DNA of 64,000 nucleotides from the NCBI GenBank assembly GCA_020881915.1, contig JAJFPB010000003.1:1116001-1180000 (forward strand), in the 5' to 3' direction. Below are positions 55,415 through 64,000 of the stretch, piece after piece; position 1 is the stretch's first letter, and the number at the start of each line of letters is the position of its first letter. The notes beneath the pieces were generated by a model, which saw nothing but the letters and a program-made list of their open reading frames with translations, was not told the DNA's origin and searched no databases. Source of the stretch: Paramyrothecium sp. XJ0827 (lineage: Eukaryota; Ascomycota; Sordariomycetes; Hypocreales; Stachybotryaceae). Position numbers and translations under genes: made by a program.

Positions 55415-56404
55415 TCAGTTGACGCATTGCGAGTACCACTGGTTCGACGACCTACACGTGCCTTGCGCGCAGCATGTCGGGCCAGACCATCCTTGCCCTC
55501 CGCACTGTCCCCAAAGAGCCTGGCACGTCGGGTTGGGGTTGTTTGTCGGGCCAGGGTTGCCTGGGTTGGTTGAGGAGGGCTGGGGCCCGGGACCGCCACC
55601 GCTCTGGAGCGCCGCGTTGACGAAGTTGAGGGCCTGCTGCCCGTAGATCTGCACGTATTGCTGGTGGTGCTGCTGGCTGTTACCCTTGCAGCAGTACGGG
55701 TCTTCCGTGTCGCAGTACGACTGGACCTTGCTGCCCCCAGGGCAGACGAAGTTTGAAGGGCGTGCAGCGAACTAAGCGACCTGTAAGTCAAAGTATACTA
55801 AGTTGAAAGGGATGAATGCTTACGCCGCCTTGCCTGCAAGTTCCGACTTGGTGTGAGATGCCGTACTGGTATCGAGGATTGCCCAGCATGATGACTGCCT
55901 TCACCTGGTTCTGTGCGGCAGCAGAAATTGGGACATTAGAGTCAGAAATGCCAGAGCCTGGGTCGGGGCCACCGCAGAACGCGTTGTCCATAATCTGACC
56001 TCCCTATTCATCATGCTGTCAGCTAACTACGTCCATCAGTTGTATTGCGTGCCATCACTAACCTGCGAGTATCCAACAAGGACAATCTTCGTGTTCGGGC
56101 ATCGCTGGTTGAAGCTATTCACGGCCGAAGCGACGGCCGACGTGCCCTGCCTCGCCGAGTCACCGTACTGCACACCGCCGCAGGAGCTCTGGCCTCCGCA
56201 GGCAGGGTAGGTGATGGCCTCGGACGTCGCTCCCGGGTTCGAGCTCTTGATCCTGTCGACCAAGGCGCCGGATGAACCATAACCTGGGCCGACTGTGGTC
56301 TCGCGGGCTCCAAAGATGTGCACGCCGGGGCACGACTGCGCGTTGGCAGTCAGGGCGTAGACAGCGACTAGCAGGGCCGTCGGTAGCTGAGTGGACCACA
56401 TCAT
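55415..56404 (-). CDS. CE5 acetylxylan esterase with CBM1
   Basis: Three exons, 56404-56063, 56003-55824 and 55771-55415 (introns 59 and 52 nt), give 292 residues. After a signal peptide (..[14 protein letters not shown]) comes a CE5 (cutinase-like) domain: [20 protein letters not shown], the nucleophile motif GYSQ|GG (Ser about 113, with the intron directly after GYSQ), and [11 protein letters not shown] (catalytic Asp) followed by a HHQQY His. A Pro/Gly/Asn linker then leads to a C-terminal CBM1 ([19 protein letters not shown], ending YSQCVN). The YCD..DPYCC pattern points to acetylxylan esterase rather than cutinase. It removes acetyl groups from xylan outside the cell, and the CBM1 anchors it to cellulose. 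A role alongside the neighbouring GH6 is reasonable. Confidence 0.94.
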
Positions 56405-57301
56405 GATTGGATATTGGAACAGAATCGGATTGAGGGTTTCTGACCTGCCTTGAGCGTATGGATAGGAGCTTCAGCAGTGCTGGTCGTAGCCCTACTTATA
56501 CCTCATCTCTGGAAGTTGTGGTTAAAATTTGGTCATCACCATATATGCACCTTGCCCGAAAACTGGAGTGCATGACAGCTTGCCAAGATTGGAAGTCGGA
56601 GCCATGCCAGATCTGCAGCGCAGCCGAATATGGCCATCGTCAAGGCCGGAACATCGGTAGTCGTTTAGGCTGAATGGTGTACCAGTGCTCCAGATCTCCG
56701 CCACGCTCTGCCCGGACGGACGGAACCAACCCAACTCTGGTTGCCAATCGGACATGTTGTCAAATGTGCTTCTGCTATAGATGCTGACGGCTTCAGCCGG
56801 CCAGGCAAAACGATCTGGGTCGCGACGCAGCTGTCATTGCGGCGCACGGAAAGTGGCCGACCCTCCGTGTTGAATTATCTAGCCGCCATGTGACCGGAGT
56901 GGAGATTGGGAAGTTTGTCTCAGGGGCCCAGCTAAAAACAGGTCTTGGCTTTAACCGGGACGGACTAAAGGGGAAGTTATAGTATGTCCACACATAGCTT
57001 CCGCGTCTATCGCGATTGGTCGAGACTCTAAATGGGTCATTGGGTTTCCTATAAATGTGGCAACTAAGGCGGCTATACTAGACCTAGCCAGTAGTTCTCA
57101 TCTTGACTTGCGCTGTATTTCTTTTTATGTCAAGTTGACTAGAGCTCTTCTATTTTCCTGCTTCATCTTATGTTCCGCACAACTGTCAGACAACTTTCGA
57201 GACGTTGTCTATTTCGTCCAGTCTCATACAAGCACGCGACAAGCACCCGTGTCTTCCCGCTAGAGTCGGGATTGCTTGGTCATTCCTTGCTACACACCCA
57301 C
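56405..57301. other. Intergenic region
   Basis: Promoter side of the CE5 gene (minus-strand TATAAG at about 56491-56496) and 3' flank of the SDR gene. No gene seen. Confidence 0.5.
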
Positions 57302-58517
57302 TTACAAGACGTTGTCCAGAACCGTCTCTTCCAGCGACTTGAAGCCAGGACGCCCGAGTTCTCGCAACAGTTGCTCGGCGCGAGCCCTGGGCTTCACGTC
57401 GTAAGGAAGGCCATTCCCTTCAAAATCCTCTGGGAACGTCTTGTCGGGAAAGTTCTTGCGCAGAATGTCCAGGATCTCCTTCCACGTGTAGTGGCCAGCG
57501 AAGCCGAAGATGCGCTCTTCCTTGACATGGGGGAAAACGACGGCGGCGTAATGGAACGCCGCGGTATCACTCACGTGGATGAAATTCTCTATAAAAGTCA
57601 CACTGTTAGGATTGGGAGACGTGTCATTGCCTCGGAATGAGCACTTACGATGACCGACCACGTGATGCATTATGGTCGACTGACCGTCGTAGAGATCTTT
57701 GATAAGAGCGAGGCTGCTCACGTATCCCTGGTTCTCTAAATCGAGACTTGAGCCAAAGTTCATGTCAGGGAGAACTACAGTTCCTAGGATCAGCAATTGC
57801 CATGAGCTCTGATTTGCCAGCGGCACCTACCGGTGTTGACGATGAGGTCAGGGCGCTTCTCCTTGTTCTCCCTGTAATACTGCCAAACCCCCTGCTCCGC
57901 CTGAGTCTTACTCGCGGCGTATACAACACTGGCGCGGTCTGGCTCATAGGGGGGTTCGGCCCATGCTGTCTTGACTTGATCATCGTTCCAAGAGTCCACA
58001 TCGACAACATGTGTTTCGGAAACGCCTGGTAAGGGGATAGGAGCGGCCGCTGAAGAAGATGATGTGAGGACGAAGCGCTTGACGCTAGGCTCAGCGAAGG
58101 CGCTCTTGAGAGCGTTGACGGCGCCCGCAATGGCGACCGGGATGATTTTGTTTGGGTCGCTGCCAAAGCTGACGTCCGAAGCTACGTGGACAATGGCAGA
58201 CGTTCCTACAATAAGGCCAATTAATAACTGTGGCAAGTTTGAGAGAAATAATGAAAAGAAAAACTACCTTTCGCAGCCTCGTCGAAAGCACCCTCCTCTG
58301 TCATGACAGGGACCTCGACGACCTCGAAATTGCCCGGGTAACGCTTGTCAAAGAGGTTTTGCGCCCACGCGGCCTTTGCAGAGCTGCGGGCGGTGCCGCG
58401 AACCTTGAAGCCATTCTGGAGGAAGTAGTCGGCGACAGTGGAGCCGATCAAGCCATTGACGCCGGTGACGAGGACGAGGGAGCCCTTGGGGATGGCGGTG
58501 TCTGTGATGGCAGGCAT
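57302..58517 (-). CDS. Extended-SDR reductase (GRE2/aldehyde-reductase-like)
   Basis: Four exons, 58517-58268, 58205-57831, 57783-57649 and 57588-57302, join in frame to 348 residues. The N-terminus has the NAD(P) motif VLVTGVNGLIGSTVADYFL and KVRGTARS. The middle has VHVASDVSFG, FVLTSSSSAA and the active-site VVYAASKTQAE (Y-x-x-x-K). FIHVSDTAAFH precedes a substrate-binding C-terminal part. This pattern is that of NADPH-dependent aldehyde/ketone reductases near yeast Gre2 and plant dihydroflavonol/cinnamoyl reductases. The substrate cannot be named from sequence. ATG 58517 (MPAITDTA) is preferred to the one six codons upstream. Confidence 0.9.
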
Positions 58518-59959
58518 GATTGATGTCGGTCTCACTGTGATGATAATTCCAAGAATGGTGAATTTATCGAGGAGTTTGTGTGTGGAAAAATGCGCGCTTA
58601 ACCAGAAATCGTAAATGTAACGCTGTTGTCCACCAGCGAATGCAAAGACGGGTGTAAGATGGAGATGATATGATTGCTGGACTGTCTGGAAGCGAGTACT
58701 TTATAATCTGGCAACTCCAGTACCCGGTCACCTTGAGCGTTGCAGGATTGAGTTGGACAACTCCACAGGCCGTGCATCCCCACCAGCAATTCCATAGCAG
58801 TCCACCGCGGTTGAGCAATTGTCAGCAGGCGGCAAGCGTCAGCAAATGCCGGAATATGCGGCTATGTCTTCGGACAATGCCAGCTGCCCAATGAGGAAGC
58901 TTTGGGTACTCTGGACGATGTAGTAGGGCTTACAGGATCAGACACAGCGATCCCTGCATTCTCCTCGATAGCCCAATCAGCTCGACTCGTCGTTCAGCAA
59001 AAAAGATTGTGAGTTGGATGCACGAGAAGAGGGGAATCCACCGCAAGCGAGCTAGTGGTAAGTCGCCGTCACAGCAAAACACTTCCAAAATAGGGGTTTC
59101 TTCTTCGAGGCCATGGTAGCTAAGCCAACCTAATCTGCAATCCTGAACCAATCAGATCTGTCGGGCTTACTAAAGTAGCGACTCTTCTGGTTTCGGCAAA
59201 CCAGCAAATCCCGGATGGCACGTTGCTAAGACACCCCCGCGACATGGGTGAAGATCGGGCGTGGATGTGGAGAGAAGAGGGGACTGGGCATTTGTGACCC
59301 GGAGGAGCGAGTTCGCCGGGAGGCCGAGCTTCATATATGATGCCTCTGCATCTTGCAGTGGCCTGGAATCTATTTTGCTTCCAAATCTGGGCGAAGGACA
59401 TCAATAACAGACCGCCACTGCAGCAGCCACATATTTCAGCTGTCATGTGGTTGTACTTGAGTAAGGCACAGAGTAGGATGGCGACATATCCTCCTCGTGC
59501 CTAATTCACGCTGCCACCAGGGGTAGGTAGTGCTGTGGGACACCAAGTAAGGTGGGTTCGGATGTGGCCGAAAAAAGCTTAAGCCGGCATACATTACCAG
59601 ACTGTTAGCGAAATCCAGCTTATCAATGTAAGACCTGGGTATACAGCATCGTGTCTGAGGTGAACTTGTATGGCAATATCCGGATCCATCTGCTCAACAT
59701 CCCATCGTGCCAAGGCGCATGCATCACGGGCCTGGGCGGGGTAATGCGTCACGCAAGCACATCTCCAGATGCAGCAGTCGAAGAAGAAAATAGCCTGCAA
59801 TTTCATTATGGAAGCAAGGGCTCATTCATGAGAATAAAATAAAAGCAGAGTTCGTGAAAACAGGGATGCAAAGCCGCATCACACACATTGTAGAAGTGAA
59901 AGTTGTCCCGTAGCCACGACCACCCTTGATGAGACCGCCCAGCGACGGCCTCAGTCGTG
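58518..59959. other. Intergenic region
   Basis: No supported gene. Short frames (58564-58894, 58930-59151, 59120-59446) lack domains and conflict. 59806-59959 is the 3' flank of the WW-domain gene. Confidence 0.5.
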
Positions 59960-61260
59960 TTAATCGTCGTACTCCTCCTCGAGCGCCTCTTCATACTCCT
60001 CGCGCGCCTCCTGCAGGTCTTCATGCTCACTACTGCTGGCGTCAGAGTCGGCAGCGGCCTCGATCGCCGCCTCATACTCCTCGCGCGCCTCCTCGACATC
60101 GGAATCCTCCTCGGGCGGGGGAGGGGCCGCGACGGGCGCGGGAGCGTACGACTGCTCGGGAGGAGGAGCCGAGTAGTAGTGGTTGTGAACCTCCTCGTCG
60201 CTGTCGTCCAGGGCGTCGGCGATGACAGCCGCGCCGACCGCACCGACGGCGACACCGGCAGCGGCACCGAGGACAGCACCCTTCATGTTGCTCTTCTCCT
60301 TGTGCTCACCGTCGCCGTGACCGCCGTGACCGCCGTATCCACCGTGGCTATCGTAACCACCGTGACCGCCGTGTCCACCGTAGCCGCCGTGGCTGTCGTA
60401 GCCACCATGGGCTCGAGTACCGTCGTGACCATACTCACCGCCATGACCGCCATGACCGTAGCCTCCAGGGGCGCCGTGGCTGTCGTGGCCGCCATGACCA
60501 TAATCGCCGCCGTGTCCGTAGCCGCTACCGTGACCGCTGCCGTGGTCACCACCGTAGCCGCGAGTCTCGGAGCCGTGAGGGGGCGGGTGCGAGCCGCCGG
60601 GAGCCTCCCACTGGCTGCGGCCCGTGGCCTCCTCTACGTAGTACCAGCGCTGGTAGCGCGTATCCCACTTAGGGATCCATCCGTGAGGCAGAGGCGGCTT
60701 ATCCGAGGGGGGCTGGTAGTGAGGCTCTTGGCCAGGGGCGGAGCCGCGGTAGGGGTCCGACGGAGGCGGCGAGCTGTAGGAGTGGGTCGGGCCCGGAGGA
60801 GGTGGGGAGTGGTAGTCGTCTCGAGGAGGAGGCGGCGAGTGGTAGTCGTTGCTTGGCGGAGGAGGGCCTTGGCCGTAGCCGTAGCCGCCGCCGTGGCCGC
60901 CTGGTGGGGGAAGGGCGCCGTAGCCTCGCTGGCCTGAAGGAGGAAGAACAACGTTGTTAGCCGCGTGGGTTCGTGGGATGCATGAGAGAAGTGCTGAGCT
61001 GGGGCAAGGCTTGGCATCAAAGTCATGTGAACGAAACAAGGATTGTGGTTGAGGCTTGAACTACTCTAATGTCGCTGACGAATATAAGGTAGATATCACG
61101 TACCTTCGTGGGCAGGACTCGAGCTGTGGCCCTCGTAGTGGTGCTGAGGAGGAGGCTGGTGCTGCTGCTGCTGCTGGTAGTGATCCTTCTCCTCCTCCTT
61201 CTTGTCACCTCCGAGGCCGAGGCTCTCGAACTCCTTGGTGATCTTTTTGAAGAACGACAT
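59960..61260 (-). CDS. WW-domain protein with Gly/His/Tyr repeats
   Basis: Exons 61260-61104 and 60933-59960 (170-nt intron) give 376 residues. The first exon (MSFFKKITKEFESLGLGGDKK, then a Gln run) leads to a Pro/Tyr-rich part with repeated YHSPPPP. A single WW domain follows (about 133-166, LPHGWIPKWDTRYQRWYYV to SQWEAP, Trp138 and Trp161). Next is a long Gly/His/Tyr/Asp repeat region (GGYDSHGGYGGHGGHG type), then a short Ala/Gly/Val stretch resembling a membrane-inserting or glycine-zipper segment (GAVLGAAAGVAVGAVGAAVI), and a highly acidic tail. WW domains bind Pro-Tyr motifs; the protein's own PPPP/PY-like tracts could self-associate. Exact function unknown. Confidence 0.8.
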
Positions 61261-62797
61261 GCTCTGGTGGAAGGATTTCTGTCGAAGCCTGGAATAGGAA
61301 AAGAAATCGAGAAAAGGGAGACGGGGTCTGTACGAATCACCAAACAGAGGTTGGAACGAGACGCAGGTGCGTTTTCACGATGAGAGAAATCAAAGAGTCA
61401 GGCGGGTTGACGGCTACTAGACGAATTTATACCTCACAGTGAGGCCGCCCAAGTGCCTTGGATTGGTTTCGATTCAGTTCCAGATGGTCCAACGGTCCCG
61501 GAGCGGACCAGGTCTGCTCGCACGCGTGCTATACTGTGTTGAGGGCGTTGCTTGAGCGAAGGGGGAGGGGCAGAGAGCAAGGCATCGGGAAATGGAAGCT
61601 CGGGATTCGACGCATGGGGTCTGTGTGTGGAGCAGCAGCATCGTGGCCGCCCTCGACCTGCAAATGGTGCACCCCAAAATACGCCACTAACGGGAGCTTG
61701 TCGAGCCTTGGCTACAGCCTGAAGCTTCTGGCGGCCCGCCCCAGGGAACACCCTCTGAAACGCCGCGGCGCCCGCTATACCTATGCAGCGTAGCGTTAAC
61801 CTACTCTGTACCTAGCAACCATCCACCACCCAGACCAGTGATCCCTCTATTTTTATTCCAACCTCAGCCTGGCAGCCACAATCAAAGTAGCCCCTCCATG
61901 GACCCCGCGCTTAGTTCGACGACCCCTCCATAAGACCACAGGTCCAGTCCCAGGGTCAGCCACGCGTCCCCCTTCCCATTGGATTCCAAGGGTCCAGCCG
62001 CCTTAGCTCGATTCACTCCCTTGTAGATCCCCCTTCCCTTTCCCCCTCCTACCCTTCTGCTGCACGTCACCCCTCACCCTCCTCCCACTCTTCCCTAAAC
62101 ACACCTTTTCGTCCCAACGCCAGACAGACCTCGCTCTCGCACCCCGTGTGAGAGGCACGCCGTCTCACAGGAACGCGCCGCGAGACACGGCAAGAAAGCC
62201 GACACGTTTTCTCCCCCAATTGCACTGTGTGCACCGAGCTCCAGGACAGGGTTTGCCATCCCAGCAAGGAGGTGGGTTCTCCTACAGCCAAGGCTGCTGG
62301 CCAAGACTCTCTGGCTGGACTCAGCGCCATCGACTCGGCAACTCTCTGCCGAGCCAAGCCCTCTCGATCAATATTTCCATCTGGCGGCCAGCCTTTTGCT
62401 GACGACGTCTCATAGGGAGTCCCTCGTTCGCCTCCCCGTGCGAGCCCAAACGGAAAGCACGCAAACCACCAGTCTCAGCGTTAATCTGCCGCCGATCGTG
62501 CCCGTGTCTTGGCCGCAACCCATCCCATCCTGCCACCTGTCTTGGCTCCACGATAGCCTGATCTCTCGCGTGACGGGCTGCCTCCGGACGGTCCTTGCTT
62601 CCCTAGGATAAACTAGGTCTCTGGTCGCTTTCTTCTCCCCGACCAAGCTTTCGTTCCCACGTTCTTCTTCTCCGTCGCAAACCCGAGCCGCACTACGACA
62701 ACCCTTGGGCGAAACCAGGGCGGTGACCGATAAGCGAACACGCCCAATCGACTTCCATCCACCTACTCCCCCCTCTCTCAGATCTTTACCCGAAACC
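61261..62797. other. Divergent promoter region with long pyrimidine-rich leader
   Basis: Shared upstream region of the WW-domain and metacaspase genes. From about 61,960 the plus strand is C/T-rich, as in a metacaspase 5' leader. Frames such as 61458-61793 and 62148-62611 have no domain. No gene seen. Confidence 0.5.
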
Positions 62798-64000
62798 ATG
62801 TCTGGATATCCTGGACAGGGCTACCATGGCTCTGGCTATGGCCACGACAACGGACGATACGGTGCGCCGCCGCCTGGGCCGCCTCCCTCTTCCTATGGTG
62901 GCGGTTATGGCGGTGGTTATGGCGGTGGGGGATATGGCCCTCCCTCCCACGGTGGGTACGGTCCTCCCAGCGGTCCTCCTCCGCCCCATGGTGGCGGCGG
63001 CGGCTACGGAGCACCTCCTCCTGGCCCACCTCCCGGCCACGGCTCCGACAGCTACGGTCACGGCTACGGCAGCCAGGGGGGTCACAACCGCTACGGCCCT
63101 CCGCCACACCCTCCTCCTTCCGGCTTAGACGCCTACGGCTATCCCCTCGCCCACGCTGGCTACGCCGCTCATCAAGCCCGTGCTGGTCCACCACCACCAT
63201 CGGCGCCGCAGCAGTTCGGCCATGGTGCGCCGGAAGGGTACACCTTCCAGTACTCAAACTGTACCGGTAAACGCAAGGCCCTGCTGATCGGCATTAACTA
63301 CTTTGGTCAGGACGGCGAGCTGCGCGGCTGCATCAATGACGTTCAGAACGTGTCGGCTTTCCTGGTGGAGAGGTACGGCTACAAGAGGGAGGATATGGTC
63401 ATCTTGACCGATGACCAGGCCAACCCCCAGATGCAGCCCACAAAAGGAAACATCATCCGCGCTATGCAATGGCTTGTCAGGGACGCTCAGCCCAACGACG
63501 CCCTGTTCTTGCATTACTCTGGTACGTCGATTGTCTTGCAGTGACAGACTCCAGCCGTTTACTTGTGGAATACGCTAACCCTGTCAAGGTCACGGAGGTC
63601 AAGTAGCGGATGAGGATGGCGACGAGGACGACGGCTACGATGAGTGCATCTACCCTGTCGACTTCAAGGATGCAGGCCACATCATCGATGACGAGCTACA
63701 TTTCCACGTCGTCAAGCCTTTGCAGCAGGGTGTGCGACTCACAGCCATTTTCGACTCCTGCCACTCGGCCACTGTCCTAGATCTGCCCTACGTGTACTCG
63801 ACCAAGGGTGTGCTGAAGGAGCCCAACCTGGCTAAGGAGGCAGGCGAGGGTCTTCTCAGCGCCTTCTCAGCCTATACCTCGGGCAACCTGGCCGGCGTTG
63901 CTACGTCCATCTTCGACTTTGCCAAGACGGCGTATCGCGGCGACGACGCTTACAACAAGACCAAGGACACCCGCACGTCCCCTGCCGATGTCATCATGTG
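62798..64000 (+). CDS. Metacaspase, 3' end outside window
   Basis: Exons 62798-63521 and 63589-64000+ (67-nt intron, phase 1) give the first ~378 residues. The N-terminal ~145 residues are Gly/Pro/Tyr-rich ([15 protein letters not shown] type), the usual fungal metacaspase prodomain. The p20-like domain follows: [27 protein letters not shown], and HYSG|HGGQ holding the catalytic His with the intron inside the motif. [10 protein letters not shown] and [16 protein letters not shown] with the catalytic Cys come next. Metacaspases are Ca2+-dependent Arg/Lys-specific cysteine proteases that act in stress, proteostasis and cell death. The C-terminal p10-like part is cut off by the window edge, not by a mutation. 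Confidence 0.95.

Noticed and set aside
59960..60937. Long plus frame opposite the WW-domain gene (59957-60937)
   Set aside because: Val/Ala/Arg-rich antisense of Gly/His/Tyr repeats; the minus strand has the WW domain and splice sites.
1..64000. CRISPR arrays, bacterial operons, ribosome binding sites or rRNA genes
   Set aside because: The sequence is nuclear fungal DNA. I saw no spaced repeat arrays and no rRNA sequence.

Overview
The window is nuclear DNA of a filamentous ascomycete (Pezizomycotina), most likely a plant-associated or saprotrophic Sordariomycete-type fungus. The evidence is direct. Genes are interrupted by short GT..AG introns of about 46-170 nt, often with a CTNAC-like branch site. 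Genes are monocistronic on both strands. The content is typically fungal: secreted Hce2 and LysM proteins, GH6 and CBM1-bearing CE5 enzymes, a FAS1 GPI-type protein, an alpha-glucoside permease and a metacaspase. I place it no finer than that. All exon joins below were made by hand from splice motifs and reading-frame continuity.

Layout. (1) 0-9.5 kb: an Hce2-type secreted effector candidate, then a long eight-exon gene for a ~1800-residue CorA-like membrane protein. (2) 9.5-18 kb: a small kinesin-motor protein, a cytochrome P450 pseudogene with an in-frame stop, a C-terminally shortened fatty-acyl-CoA-reductase-like gene, a four-LysM secreted protein, and much non-coding or decayed sequence. 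This looks like an accessory segment. (3) 18-39 kb: mostly housekeeping genes. They are a REXO-type RNA exonuclease, a FAS1 protein, a membrane protein of unknown role, an acidic repeat-rich protein, ISD11 (five small exons), IPI3, two conserved-looking unknowns, and a zinc-finger gene with a MADS-like tail. (4) 39.4-43.2 kb: a gene-poor, partly AT-rich island with transposon-like relics, followed by two tandem intron-containing tRNA-Thr(AGT) genes with no Pol III terminator between them. (5) 43.9-47.7 kb: a PLOD-type glycosyltransferase and a CLN3-family protein, transcribed divergently. (6) 47.7-50.7 kb: gene-poor, with one weak small secreted-protein candidate. (7) 50.7-58.5 kb: a carbohydrate-use block with an MFS alpha-glucoside permease, GH6 cellobiohydrolase, CE5 acetylxylan esterase with CBM1, and an extended-SDR reductase. 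(8) 59.9-64 kb: a WW-domain protein and a metacaspase, divergent; both carry Gly/Tyr/Pro-rich low-complexity tracts. The metacaspase runs off the window.

How the genes relate: the GH6 and CE5 genes converge and the sugar permease lies just upstream, which fits co-use of plant polysaccharides. ISD11 and IPI3 are unrelated housekeeping neighbours. I found no locus that I can defend as a new multi-gene system. The observations I consider most worth checking are the probable dicistronic tRNA-Thr pair, the minimal kinesin with a large insertion, the zinc-finger/MADS-like gene, the ~1100-residue extension on the CorA-like protein, and the decayed P450/reductase segment beside the LysM gene.
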